DNA from: a virus
Length of the DNA: 47,419 nucleotides
Reading direction: 5' to 3' (one strand)
Virus record (IMG/VR): IMGVR_UViG_3300005530_000035
Span: 1 to 47,419 of that record
Every line of letters starts with the position of its first letter. Position 1 is the first letter of the stretch. Of the stretch, positions 6,308 through 18,300 are shown in pieces. Both the position numbers and the translations under genes were made by a program. The notes under the pieces are model-generated. The model saw nothing but the letters and a program-made list of their open reading frames with translations. It was not told the origin of the DNA and made no database searches.

Positions 6308-9300
6308 TTGGATAACTACCGCAAAATATTTAATGAGGGCTTAAATGCTGACGATGACTTCTCGGTAATATCGAAAGGGCAATGGGTGAACGCTTCCAAT
6401 ATCCGCACATTTACTACTGATAGCGGCGCAACAGGTCGTGTAGAAAATGTTGGCGGTACTTCTTTAATCTTTAGCTCGCTTCCTGCGGGAACGAATAAAT
6501 GTATCGGGGCGGTGGCGGATGATTCGCAAAAGTTTATTGTATTCTTTAACTGGAACGATACGGAGGCAACCGATATTCGTGACACACAAACAATCGTACA
6601 TAAAAGTCACGGAATATACTGTCTTTATAACGGTGTTCCTTATACTGTATTATTAGATGTGGACGCTGTAGGGGGGCTTAATTTTGACAAATACTACCGC
6701 ATAGATAGTAATTGTAAGATTAGCGGCGACCTCCTATATTGGACTGACAACAAAAACGAACCACGCAGACTTAACCTGAAAGCTGCGATAAATGCGTACC
6801 ACGCCAACACTTTCCCAAGTGTTACTCCTTATGCTCTACGTTTAGCACCTGAAAACATCACAGTTATAAGACGTGCGCCTCAACTTCCCTTAGAATGCAC
6901 CAAAGCAGTAGGAGCAGATTTAGGTGTTACCGTAGTGCAGAATTTCATTAAGAATCTTTCACTTCAATTTTGTTATTATTACGTTTTTAGAGATTATGAA
7001 ACTTCGGTTACTTCTACCCGCTCTCTCCTATTTAATTACAATTTCGATGAAGAGAATTTTGACGTTATAGACATCAAGATTCCCTTGTTAGAGAAAATCC
7101 AACAGGACGTTTCAGAAGTATATCTTGTGGCTCAAAATAAAGAATCAACGAAGTATTTCATTATTAAAAAATGGAGCAAAGAAAACACTTCTGATTTAAG
7201 CGCCATTAATCTTCATAATTCAGGAACAAAACAACTTGAATTTATCTTCAAAGGAGATTATTTCGGAGCTGCCTTAGACGATGTATTTTCAACGAAGCTG
7301 TATGAATCAATCCCGCTCCTCTCAAAGACGCTTGAACTGGCTAAAAACAGGCAATTCTTCGCTAATAATCTTGTAGGATATAATACACCCGCAATAACTT
7401 CGCTAACCACTTCAATATTGCAAGGGGGTACTACCTCAGAGACCGACAATGTTTATTGGACGGACTTTTTTATTAGTATTCACGGTACGCCTCAAAACAT
7501 GGGCAGTGGGGCTATAAATTTTGACTACCATTATAATGTAGTCAAACTACCGTCCGCAAGTAACGGATATTACACATTAGCTGATAACACTATGCCCGCT
7601 ACTGCTGATTTTTCTGATATGATTTTTGCGGGCAATACACTCGATGAAGTAAGCCAGTACTTTGTATTCGATATAATGAGGTTGAATCCTGGTTACGATA
7701 TTGATGTAATGGACAATTCTTTAAATGACACCACTACACCTGTTACCGTATCTAATATTGGCCTTATTGTTCCGCTTACCGGACGATTCTTTAAAACGGA
7801 TTCTACCTATAAGGTAAGTATTGAGTTTTTAGATGGCTTCCAGAGGAAATGCGGGGTAGTTGATGTAACCAACACGATAACAATTCCAACAAGGAAGTTT
7901 ACTTACGATTCGTACTATACGTATATAAAGTGGACTTTAAGTAATTCTAACGCTTTAATTGAAATACCGGAGTGGGCAACACATTATCAGATAGTAATAA
8001 CCCAAAGCCGGAATATTCTATTTTTTATTGAAGGAGTAGCGACCAAGTACGCTTATGTAAAAAAAGACGATGCCGGACTGTATACTTATACCGACACTGT
8101 ACCCGACGATGATTACGTAGGGCTGGCCGTTGACCTTTCAGAACTCCTCAATAATAATATCGGCTACACTTATCAGGATAAAGACCTCGCTGTAATATAC
8201 AGAGATAGCGTTCCTGCAATATATACGGAAGTTATCGGTACAGACGGAAAGTGGGTGATCCTAAACTATAAAGACATTGGAACCATCGCTACTACTCCTG
8301 CGCCTTTTGTGTATGAAATTCGCTCCCCTAAAACACAAGGCAGTGACGATGTTTTTTACGAAGTTTCACAGTGTTACCCAATTACGAATGCGGGAACTTC
8401 GGGCAGGGTTTTCAGTACCCTTACAGGTCAGGTAAGAGGCGATACCTATATCGTTAAGAGAACCGTAGGAGGAACTGATTACTATATGGAATCTATCTCC
8501 CCTAATGATAAACACCCTTTAACGTGGTTTACCGATGCTGGCAGACCCAATGCGGTTGACAATATCGGACAAAAATTACTTCCAGATAACATTTGTTTTA
8601 GTGATGTGCTAATTGAGGGAACCAAAGTAAACGGGTTATCCTCGTTCTCAACTTTGAACGTAACAGACCTTGAATCCGAAAACGGTTCTATACAGAAACT
8701 ACAACTCTCCAATAAAGTACAATCCGATGGTACTGTAATGCTTGCTATCTGTCAGGATGAAACGGTCTCAATGTATCTCGGCGAACAAGAGTTATTCGAT
8801 ACACAAGGGAGCGCTTATGTAGCACAGGCTACCGGAGTAATCGGTTCTCATAAAGCCCTCAAAGGTTCTCTCGGTACTTCTAATCCTGAATCAGTCTTTG
8901 AATATAACGGGCTGGTGTTTTGGTGGGATATCAGAAACGGTTGTGCGGTACAGTACGCAGATAACGGACTATCCCCAATTTCAAGTAAGAAGTTAGTTCG
9001 TGCCGCTAATTTGTTCTCTAATAAATTCGCTTCACTTACTAAGGCAGAAATAGAGGCACTCGGTAGCAATCCTTTTATTATCGGAGGATTCGACCCTTAT
9101 CATAAAGAAGTCTTATTCACTATCCCCTCTACAGAAACACCGCCAAAAGGTTATTTAGAGGATTTTAATGTCGTATATCCATACGACATTTATGATGGAC
9201 AAGGAAAGACTTTAGTCTATAAGAACCCTACGGATATGTGGTTTGGCTCAATGAGTTTTCAGGCAGAGCAATTTGTAAAAATGGGCAATGACCTATACTC

Positions 9301-9727
9301 GTTTAAAGACGGGGCGTTATACAGTCATAACCAAAATACCACTACATTCTACGGAGTACCGTTTAAATCGCAACTGATGTTCTCGGCAAATCCCGGAGCA
9401 ATACATACTTTTTACTCTCTCGGACTTGAAAGCAACAAAGTTCCTTCATGGGTACATTTTAGAACCGAAGACCCGTACACACAAAGTTCAGACCTTATAA
9501 CTACGGATTTCATAGTAAAAGAAGGAGTTATAGGGGCTTCATTATTGAGAGACCGCCTTTCACCGAATGCTATCGGAGACTACAATAAAAAAGAAGTAAC
9601 AGGCGATAGATTAATTGGTAAAGCCCTTCTCATAATGTTAGAATACGAATTTCAAACTGATACTTCCAAACTTCAATTAAGAATCATAGATGTAGGTAAT
9701 AATGTAAGAACAGAGTATATCAAATGA
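6308..9727 (+). CDS. Large tail-hub / stabilization-type structural protein, 1139 aa
   Basis: The start is TTG at 6308, four bases after the previous stop. The N-terminus (residues 1-50) has FNEGLNADDDFSVISKGQWV followed by NASNIRTFTTDSGATGRVEN, the G-L-N-x-D-D plus A-x-N-I plus G-x-x-E-N-V signature of large beta-propeller-like tail proteins such as crAss-like stabilization proteins and T7-type tail tube protein B relatives. The rest is beta-rich with many Tyr and Asp, typical of propeller and jelly-roll modules. It would sit at the base of the head or tail and hold the neck together. Family-level recognition only; the exact role is inferred. Confidence 0.65.
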   Translation: MDNYRKIFNEGLNADDDFSVISKGQWVNASNIRTFTTDSGATGRVENVGGTSLIFSSLPAGTNKCIGAVADDSQKFIVFFNWNDTEATDIRDTQTIVHKSHGIYCLYNGVPYTVLLDVDAVGGLNFDKYYRIDSNCKISGDLLYWTDNKNEPRRLNLKAAINAYHANTFPSVTPYALRLAPENITVIRRAPQLPLECTKAVGADLGVTVVQNFIKNLSLQFCYYYVFRDYETSVTSTRSLLFNYNFDEENFDVIDIKIPLLEKIQQDVSEVYLVAQNKESTKYFIIKKWSKENTSDLSAINLHNSGTKQLEFIFKGDYFGAALDDVFSTKLYESIPLLSKTLELAKNRQFFANNLVGYNTPAITSLTTSILQGGTTSETDNVYWTDFFISIHGTPQNMGSGAINFDYHYNVVKLPSASNGYYTLADNTMPATADFSDMIFAGNTLDEVSQYFVFDIMRLNPGYDIDVMDNSLNDTTTPVTVSNIGLIVPLTGRFFKTDSTYKVSIEFLDGFQRKCGVVDVTNTITIPTRKFTYDSYYTYIKWTLSNSNALIEIPEWATHYQIVITQSRNILFFIEGVATKYAYVKKDDAGLYTYTDTVPDDDYVGLAVDLSELLNNNIGYTYQDKDLAVIYRDSVPAIYTEVIGTDGKWVILNYKDIGTIATTPAPFVYEIRSPKTQGSDDVFYEVSQCYPITNAGTSGRVFSTLTGQVRGDTYIVKRTVGGTDYYMESISPNDKHPLTWFTDAGRPNAVDNIGQKLLPDNICFSDVLIEGTKVNGLSSFSTLNVTDLESENGSIQKLQLSNKVQSDGTVMLAICQDETVSMYLGEQELFDTQGSAYVAQATGVIGSHKALKGSLGTSNPESVFEYNGLVFWWDIRNGCAVQYADNGLSPISSKKLVRAANLFSNKFASLTKAEIEALGSNPFIIGGFDPYHKEVLFTIPSTETPPKGYLEDFNVVYPYDIYDGQGKTLVYKNPTDMWFGSMSFQAEQFVKMGNDLYSFKDGALYSHNQNTTTFYGVPFKSQLMFSANPGAIHTFYSLGLESNKVPSWVHFRTEDPYTQSSDLITTDFIVKEGVIGASLLRDRLSPNAIGDYNKKEVTGDRLIGKALLIMLEYEFQTDTSKLQLRIIDVGNNVRTEYIK

Positions 9728-9888
9728 AAGACGTAAAGTGTCAATGTGGTAAAAAAGCCGTTCAGTTCTTCCCTAAATATTCAGTCGAAGAAGGTAAAGA
9801 CATATCAAAACCGTATTGCGCATCCTGTCTTGCTAAAATGAGAAAAGAAGTAGCCGAAGATATTATGAAGAACGGAAGGCTGAATTAA
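9724..9888 (+). CDS. Small zinc-ribbon-like protein, 54 aa
   Basis: ATG at 9724 overlaps the stop of the tail gene (ATGA). The protein has Cys6-x-Cys8 and Cys32-x-x-Cys35 (MKDVKCQCGKKA, then YCASCLAKM), a four-cysteine knuckle, followed by a basic C-terminal helix. The spacing of about 24 residues between the pairs suits a small zinc ribbon. Such peptides in phages are often of unknown role. The direct overlap with the tail gene makes it a real, coupled gene. Confidence 0.6.
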   Translation: MKDVKCQCGKKAVQFFPKYSVEEGKDISKPYCASCLAKMRKEVAEDIMKNGRLN

Positions 9889-9890
9889 TT

Positions 9891-9939
9891 TTTCTCCCCT
9901 AAAATTACGATACATTATGTATCATCGGTTCTAACTTTG
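9891..9939 (+). promoter_or_regulatory. Composite promoter D (plus strand only)
   Basis: TCTCCCC ends at 9899, then 9 nt, palindrome GATACATTATGTATC at 9909-9923, 8 nt, TAACTTTG at 9932-9939. ATG is at 9961. No upstream palindrome and no divergent gene exist here, so TCTCCCC and the single palindrome belong to the rightward promoter itself. Confidence 0.85.
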
Positions 9940-9960
9940 TTCTGACTAAAATAAAGTACT

Positions 9961-10689
9961 ATGCCGGGATTTCCAATGCTTGATGCTGCCGGAGCCGTTT
10001 CTTCTCTTATAGGAGGAATATTTAAAGGTATTCAAGGCCATAAACAACAAAAGATGGCTAATGCGATTCATCCGGTGAACGCAGTGTATCACGTCTCTCC
10101 TTACGCTCAAAACCAATTATCTACTGTTCAACAGATGATGAACGGACGTATGGCGGGAGCAGGAGCAGAAGAACAAAACATTCAGGGGAATTTCGCTAAC
10201 TCAATGGGAGGTGTGGATAGAAACTCTACCAGTGGAGCACAATCTCTTGCGATGCTGGCGGGACTAAACGGGAATGCTAATCAGGCTTTTAGTCAACTCG
10301 CCCAACAGGAAGCCATGAATAAACAAAATATGCTCGGACAACTATATTATGCTAATCAGGGGATGACACAGGAAAACCAGAATGTTTATCAAGACCAGTT
10401 AAGAAACTATAACAACGACTTACAGGCTAAAAATGCCCTTCAAAATGCCGCATGGAACAATAAAGGTGGAATGATAGATAGTTTTCAAAATGCTTTAGTA
10501 CAAGCAGGAAATATGGGGCAAAATGGGGCTTTTAGTGGTGGTGGTGGTGGTGGAAATCCTACTGCGATGATTTCAGGAGGTAGTATGCCACAAGTAGGTA
10601 GTTATGCAGGTCAATTAAGTGGTGGTTCTTATATAAATCCATTTATGATGAACCCACAACAGAATTATACTAACCCTTTTATAAGATAA
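9961..10689 (+). CDS. Putative ejection/internal virion protein, 242 aa
   Basis: The N-terminus has a short hydrophobic Gly/Ala-rich segment (AAGAVSSLIGGIFKGI, about 9-24). The rest is a low-complexity Gln/Asn/Gly/Met-rich chain with a GGGGGG run near residue 195. Small proteins of this composition directly before two much larger cargo genes are typical of ejected virion proteins (T7 gp14 and P22 gp7-type position). It would be packed in the head and delivered into the envelope to form a DNA-translocation channel. This follows from composition and gene order, not from a detected domain. Confidence 0.55.
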   Translation: MPGFPMLDAAGAVSSLIGGIFKGIQGHKQQKMANAIHPVNAVYHVSPYAQNQLSTVQQMMNGRMAGAGAEEQNIQGNFANSMGGVDRNSTSGAQSLAMLAGLNGNANQAFSQLAQQEAMNKQNMLGQLYYANQGMTQENQNVYQDQLRNYNNDLQAKNALQNAAWNNKGGMIDSFQNALVQAGNMGQNGAFSGGGGGGNPTAMISGGSMPQVGSYAGQLSGGSYINPFMMNPQQNYTNPFIR

Positions 10690-10690
10690 T

Positions 10691-12307
10691 ATGGGCGCAC
10701 CAGGATCAGGAGCTTTAAATGCGGGATATGCAGTTACCTACGGTGACTTAGGGGAAACTAACCGGATGAACCTTGTAAACCTGTTAGACAGACAGAGGCA
10801 GGAACGTCAGGATAAGATTGATGCACAGAAAGAGGCAGACAAAGCACACCAGTTTGCCCTTCAAAAATATTACGGTACAGAGCTTGACCCTTCTAAATAC
10901 CAAACATCAACTCCATTAGACCAGTTTATAAATCCGGCAGCAAGTCAATCCCTTAAAGACATTTCTGACCTTATTTATAAAGGAGCAAGTGATGAAGATG
11001 TAGAAAGTGCCGCTAATCAGGCAACCAGTGAGTTGCAAAATATGTATCAGATAGGAACGTCGATAAAAAATAATATTGCAACTTCTGCTAAAGGATTAGA
11101 AGGTGATCCCGGGATAGATCAGGGTGCGTTACAACTGCACTCTAACTTAATGGCGTTTTATAAAAAAGACCCAACAACCGGACATATCATACCTAAGACA
11201 AAAGAAGAAATAAAGCAATTAGACCCTCAATACAATTACGCAGCTGATATTCTACAGAATCATCCAGAATGGGTGGCGAAGGACAAAGGCAATGTGGATT
11301 GGATTGGAATGAAAAAATTATTTACCCCTTCAAGTGTTGACGTATCAGGAACACACTACACTTCTCCGGGAGTAAAAAGTAAACATGATGCCAAAGCTAC
11401 CATATATGATGGATTGCAAACTTTGACCAAAGATGATAGTGGAGCATTTAAGGTTTCGACCCTATCCGACCCTATAATAACGACAGATGCTAATGGTAAT
11501 CAAGTGAAGATAGACGCAATACCACAAAGCACGCTTAATACCCTACAAAAAACTCCGGGAGCAAAAGCGAATATGGACGTAGCAACCCAAAGGTGGCTTG
11601 CTCAAAATTACCCAGACCAACCACAGCCAGCACCGGGAACACAGCACTTTGAAGACATGAAGCGTATTATGGGTTTTCAAATGATGAAAGATTTCGGAGC
11701 CAAAGCAATAAGTGATAAGACTGATGAAAACAGGTCAGCATTGCGAATAAGACTGGATTTAGGAGGTTCTCTACCGGGTCAAGGTAAAGAAGTTAAAGAT
11801 GGTAGTACCCCCGACATTTCAGCCTCATTCAAAGATATAAATGGCGCAGACTTCCAAAGTTCTGATGGGAAAGTAAATGGAACCATAGAGAATGGCGTAT
11901 TTCAACCGGCGAAGAAAAGTCTTTTTTCTCCTTTATTTGGAGGAGGATATAAAGCAGGACAGGAAATAACCGGAACTATACCTGTAGATAAGTTACCTGC
12001 ATCAGTTTATAAAGCGGCACAGTCTTATATTTCTAATAATGATATTACCGGAGAAACTGTTCCAGGAACTGATAAAGACGGAAATCCAACGAGCAAAGAA
12101 ATACCAACCGGACGTGTAAAAGTTAAGATTGGCGGTGACGGTCAAATACAAGCAATAAGAACTGATAAAGGATGGTTTGATGTTGGGGATAGAGAAAATG
12201 CCAACGTAAACCTTCTTAATAAGACACGCAGCATAAAAAATAAAATAGAAGGAAAGTTGCCTGACGCAAAAACTAAAAAAACAGCAGCCGATTACGGCTT
12301 AAATTAG
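10691..12307 (+). CDS. Putative ejection/cargo protein, 538 aa
   Basis: It starts 1 nt after the previous stop. An N-terminal Gly/Ala-rich patch (GAPGSGALNAGYAVTYGDLG) is followed by a long Gln/Arg/Glu-rich helix (about 30-65) and then Asp/Gly/Thr-rich regions. No catalytic motif was recognised. Its size, hydrophilic helical composition and place between the 242-aa and 2163-aa genes fit the three-gene ejection-protein set of short-tailed phages. It could also be a scaffold-like virion component. Confidence 0.5.
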   Translation: MGAPGSGALNAGYAVTYGDLGETNRMNLVNLLDRQRQERQDKIDAQKEADKAHQFALQKYYGTELDPSKYQTSTPLDQFINPAASQSLKDISDLIYKGASDEDVESAANQATSELQNMYQIGTSIKNNIATSAKGLEGDPGIDQGALQLHSNLMAFYKKDPTTGHIIPKTKEEIKQLDPQYNYAADILQNHPEWVAKDKGNVDWIGMKKLFTPSSVDVSGTHYTSPGVKSKHDAKATIYDGLQTLTKDDSGAFKVSTLSDPIITTDANGNQVKIDAIPQSTLNTLQKTPGAKANMDVATQRWLAQNYPDQPQPAPGTQHFEDMKRIMGFQMMKDFGAKAISDKTDENRSALRIRLDLGGSLPGQGKEVKDGSTPDISASFKDINGADFQSSDGKVNGTIENGVFQPAKKSLFSPLFGGGYKAGQEITGTIPVDKLPASVYKAAQSYISNNDITGETVPGTDKDGNPTSKEIPTGRVKVKIGGDGQIQAIRTDKGWFDVGDRENANVNLLNKTRSIKNKIEGKLPDAKTKKTAADYGLN

Positions 12308-12308
12308 T

Positions 12309-15300
12309 ATGAACGATCCACGACTTGATTATATTAGTAAAGTTTATAGCGCATTACAAGATAATGTTAGTGGTTTTAATAAAACTCCCGGCGATTTTTT
12401 AGATTCAATGAACGACCCCAACTACAGAAATAAGGTTTATTCAGCTTTAAAAGATAACGTTCAAGGTTTTAATAAATCACAGCAAGACTTTGAGAGTATA
12501 ACTGCTCAAAAAAAAAATTCTTTACCGACTTCAACTCCTTCAAAGTATGTGGCCGCACCGGAAGATACAGAAGATTCACAACCTTCTTCGGCCGTTGCTA
12601 CGCCTTCGCAAAGTCAATCAGGTTCCGTAGCCCAATCATCATCACAAGGAACGCAGCCAGTACAACCACAGCAGCAACCGACTAAACCACCGCCTTTTGA
12701 CCCGAATACGTTCATGCGTCAATCAAGGGCGAACGTAATACAACAACCTGTACAAGATAATACTTTAGCAGTACAGCCTCAACAAACTAAGGCTGCTATT
12801 GACAGCCAATTAGAGAAACCGGAATATCAGAAACGAAAAGCCGAAATTAATAAAGAAGCGGTAATCAATTCTACAGCTCAATATCTCAAAAATAAAGGAA
12901 TAAACGCTCCAGTAGGTTCTGCTCAATTTAATCAGCAACTTGCCAAAACACAAGAATTAGTTAATAGTGGGCAAGCTACCGTTGCTATCAATCCTGACGG
13001 ACAAATAGGGCTAAAAAGAGTAACAGGATTCTTAGAGAACATTAAGAATGGATGGGACGAGGCAACTAAGAGTGCAGATGAAGCTAATGACTTCACTAAT
13101 AATATGACTACTCAACAAAGAGTAGATTATGTTAAATCGCACGATATACCACAACCTGACCAATTTATAGGAGAACAACCTTCTACTTTGGGTTCTTTAG
13201 GGCATTTCATGGGTGGCGCTGCTCCGTTCTTAGGCAAAGCCGCCGTAGGTGCAGGTATAGGCGCTCTTGCAATAGCTGGTGCTCCTGAAAGTATGGGTGC
13301 TTCACTTACAGGATTACCAACGGCCATGTCTTTCATCCTTACTGCACCCGATATGGCGAATCAGGGAGCGCAACAAGAAATAATAAGGAGATACCAGATA
13401 CTCAAAAATCAGAATCCAGATATGTCCGATGTGGACGCAATGGAGGAGGCGGGTAAAGGTGCTCTTGTAGGAGGTATAGGTGGAATTTTAACCAATGCTG
13501 CCTTAATGGGTACTGGACTTAAAACACCCCTTTCTCTCGAAGCAAAAGGAGTTGTAGGGAAGACTTTGCAGGAAGTAGGAAAATCAGCAGTTCACATGGG
13601 AGGCGTATCAGCGGGAGTAACAGCGGCGCAACAACTCGAAGGTGAAGCAGAGGGTATTCATACTTCAACATCCGATAAATTAAAAGCAATAGAGGACAGT
13701 TTTAAAGAAAATGCTACCACAGGGGCTATGCTTACAGCTTTGATGCACGGAGTACCCAAGATAATGGAATCTGCCATTAAATACTCCTTAAAAGACACAC
13801 CTCCTGACCAGATAAGAAACGTACTTCAAGCTAATGAAAACGCCGGAACTGTACCAGAAGGTACTACCGAAAAGGTAATGAAGGACATAAGTTCTTATAA
13901 TGACGCTCTTAATAAAACAGTTGATGGACTTTCCCCCGAAGCCACCGCATCCGTCGCAGGATTAATACAGAAGAAAAACAGCCTTATCGAAGAATCCAAA
14001 ACAAAAGACGATTCGTTCAAACCTATCTATAAGGAAAAGATTGACGCCATAGACCAACAAATACAAGACATTCAAAGAACAGGCAAACCATTTGAACATG
14101 AGATAGACGAAGTAACAGGCAAACCTTATCAACAACCTACTTATGACGATGTAGCCCAACAACAAGTACAGGATTTAGCAAATAATATCGCTAAAGGAAA
14201 GAGAGTAGAAAAACCAGAAGATTTACAAACAGAAGCTAACTTCCCGAAAGAACTTGAAGATGAACTTCAAAACAGATTAAAAGAAGATCAGCAAGCAGGT
14301 AAAGAAAATTCAGGCGTACAACAAAATATTAATTCTTTCTTAAAGGATAAACAGCCGACCATTCAGAGTGCCGTAATAACTATCAACGGTAAAACTTATG
14401 AAGGCGAAAACCATGCAGAGGCTATATTAAAAGCCAAACAAGACGGGCAGGATATTTCACAAGTGGATAGACAAGGTCAAGGTCAATTTAAGTTATCTGA
14501 CGGCACAATAATCAGCAGAGATGAAGCTAAACAACGTTTCGGACAAGATAGGGCTGAACTACTAATACCACAAGATGAAGCAGCAAAACAAGCAGATAAG
14601 CAATACAGGGAAATAACTACTCCGAGCAACGAAGAACCTGCTCCCGTAAGAGCAGCAGATAAACCGGTTGAACCCGTAAGTTCTCCGGTTATTTCTGATA
14701 AAGAAGAAGAGGCTTTGTATGGAAAGAAAGGTGAGCCAAGAGTAAAATTAGATTTCTCCTCAAAAGGTAAAAATATAGTAGAACCTCCTAAGCCTATTTC
14801 AGAAATGAATAGTGATGAATTGTACGATTATTCCCAACAGGTTAAAAAGGCTCTCGCAAAACAGGATAAAGAATTTGAAGGTAAAACAGATGACGAAAAA
14901 GAAGCCGCAGGTTATTATGATTATGTTGATAATGTAAGTGATTTAAGAGATACAGCGCAAAGGGTAAACTTTGTTGAAAATTCAGAAAACCTTGACGAAT
15001 TGGCTTCATCTACAAAATCAGCATTGCGTGATTTTAATAAAGATAATCCTTCTGACGAATCTTTAGCTATATTAAACGCCGCAAAAAATAAAGCGGAAGA
15101 AATGAATATTGCGCCTGAAGATTTGATAAAGGCTGTTATAAAAAAAGTTGGCAATGATTATAAAGATAAAGATGATGCTGAATTTATGATGCGCAGCTAT
15201 CTTGAAAAAATAACACCAAAAGAATCTTCTTCCAGTAAACCAACAAATACAGAAGAAAATAATTCTTCAAATAAACCGGAAGTAGTACCTTCAACCCCCG

Positions 15301-18300
15301 ATTTAGAAGGTTTTGGTGGTAGAGGTGGAAGAAACAGGCTTTACGAAAGAGTGAAAAACATAGACGAACCCACTGATATTGATGGTAAAATATTACATTA
15401 CTTCGCAGGAGGTGGTAAAGTTCATCCTGAAAGTTTCAGCAAGGAAGTAGTAGGGATGAAAAGAAAGGGGTATGGCGACAAAGAAGGTTCTTATCCGTCC
15501 GAAGTAAAAGGTAATACGCTTGTAAAGGCTACTGATGAAAATGGCAAACCAAATCCGACTATTAAACAGCTTTCAGAATCATTTGGTGACGGTACAAACG
15601 ACCAAGAAATCAGAAATAAGATTATCGATGTTTTACAATCTCATGGAAGCAGAGAATCAGCGGCAACAGAACTTATAAACAGGTACGATCAGGAATATAT
15701 AGAAGCTAAACATCAAAAAGAAGAAAACGAATATTGGGAAGGGCTGCATAAACAAGAAGTAGCGGCAGAAGAAAACTACCTCACAGAGAAAGGAAAAGAA
15801 CAAGATGAAATCGAGCAAGACCCAGAGTATATTAAACACTTAATAAATCAATATGAAACTGAAACAGTTCCGGCAAATGATAAGCGGTCTGACACCGGAA
15901 GTAAGGCAGAAAGTGGTGAGGCACGTAGCACTCCAAAGGACACTCAGCCAGAGGGGATTGATAAATCCGAACGACCAAGTGACCTACGAGGATCTTCAGA
16001 AGATAAGCCAGAACCAGATAAAGGCAAACCAGAAACTCCTAAAGGGAAAATAGGCGACCCTTTACGTCATTTTGCTGACATTGTAGAGAGAGGAAAAATC
16101 TCCAAATTAGGGGGCTTTAGAGCCTCAACAGGCTTCGATGCTGTTTGGGATGGTTCATTAACTGTTGTAGCAGAAACACTCCGTAAAACGGCTGATTTAG
16201 CCGATGCTATACAAGCCGGACTTGAACACATTAAAAATTCAGATTGGTATAAAGGTCTTACAGATAAAAAAGACTTCGATGAAAAATATGTTGCTCACTT
16301 AGAAGGTGAGTATAGTAAGTTCAAAGAACAACCCAAAGAACAAAATGAACAGGAAGGAAAATCCGGTACACTCGGTATTTCACATGAAGCACTTAATGAC
16401 CTTGCTCAAAAAATAGGATTGCCTGAAATTGAGAGAGGCAAATCGTATGATCCAAAAGAACTTGCCGACAGGGGGCGTAAATTACTCAATGCAGGAGCAG
16501 ACCCAAATAAAATAGCAGATACCTTTTATACTAATGGACGTACTGATGAAAATGGAGTGTCAGTAATACGAGCCAAGATAGAGCAACTATTCAAAACAGG
16601 AGAACAAATTACTGATAAGGAAAGCACTTCATTTAAAGAAAATTTCGACCAGTTATCTAAGTTCATGCAGGTAGAAAAAGATATGGGTACTTTCGCTCAT
16701 AGGGTAATGAAATCCTTTCAGGGGCAACGTGACATAGACACTGATTCTTTTGTTTATGTATCAATGGCTGCGCAGCGTAAATTAGGAAGGGAATTAAATA
16801 GCGAGGAAAAAGCTAAAATTGATGGCCTTACAAAACAGGTATCAAATCTAAAAAATAAAGTAAATGAGTACGAAGAAAGGCTTAAAAATGCGATCGATAA
16901 AGATTTAACAGGGGAAAGTAAACCAGAAGTCAAATTGTCTATTTCAGAGAAGGCAAAGAAACTCGCAGACGTAATCAGAAAAGGGAAAGCTCATAAACCA
17001 GGCGTATTCAGTGCCGCTACTCCCGCAAGCCTTGTATGGGATGCGGCCGTTGAAACAACCGCACAAGTGGTAGAGAAAGGCGGCCAGTTAGTAGATGCTA
17101 TCCAAAAAGGCGTTGAATACATTAAAGGGACGGATTGGTATAAAGGACTTTCCGAAGATAAAAAGAAAGAAGCAGAGGACGCTTTCGTTAAGGCGCACAG
17201 GGATTCAGAAGGCACTTCACTTGAAAGCCTTCAAGAGATGCTCGCTGACAAAAAGGGAGACAAGTTTACACCACAGGAAGCTAAATCAATTTGGGATTAC
17301 GCAAAGACACAATACTTAAATAAAGGCGGTGACTATCTTCAAATGTTATCAGGAGTAGCTAATGATTTAGGTTACACGATGACGCAGGTAAGTAAAGCTA
17401 TCATTACTCCCAAAACACAACGTATTTCGGATGAAATGTGGAAACAAAGAAGCGAACTTTACAAAAATAGATCGTCTGTAAAAAGATGGCTTGATAATAA
17501 GGGCGGCAATCTGGCTTACAAAGGATTTAAAACTGCTATCGATACGTTTAGAGAAGCTGCGGTATTTGGTCATGGTGCCATCTTCATTGGAACCCACGCA
17601 ATGCCTACTTTCTTTGACATACCAAGAGCTAAATATGCAATAAAGGGATTTTTTAATGCTTATAGAGCAGCTTACGGAAAGACAGGTAATTATGAGTTAA
17701 TGATAGCAGATTTGAAAAATTCGCCTAACTATCTCAAAGCACAGCGAGCCGGACTACAAAACAATCCTGAACGAATTGGCTCAGATACTGAAATTATCAG
17801 CCATCACTTAAAATGGTTTACAGAAGCAGGAGAAAGAGGGTTTAATGCCATCAAAATACTAAGACAGAATTTATTCGATTCTCATTATAACGCTTTACCG
17901 GAAACCCTAAAACAAGACCCGACAGTATTAAAAGAAATAGCTCAGATAATAAATAATGCCACAGGCGCAACAAACGCTAAAGTACCCAACTGGATGAGAG
18001 AGGTAACTTTTGCAGGTGGTATGGAAATTTCAAGATGGGAAAGAATTATAAAAAACCCTGCTAAGGCGGCTGATATATTAGCGAAGGTAGCCAAAGGAAA
18101 TGCAACTCCTGCTGAAAAAGTATTTTTAAGAGTTTGGGCAACAAGGGCTGGAACAATAGCGGGTGTTTACACTTCTGCATTAATTATGAACAATGCGATT
18201 AACGCCTACCTGTACCCCGATGATGATAAGAAAAGAATTAATTTCTTCAACCCATCTAAAGGGGATTGGTTTAAATTAAAATTCGGAAGTGTAGTAATTG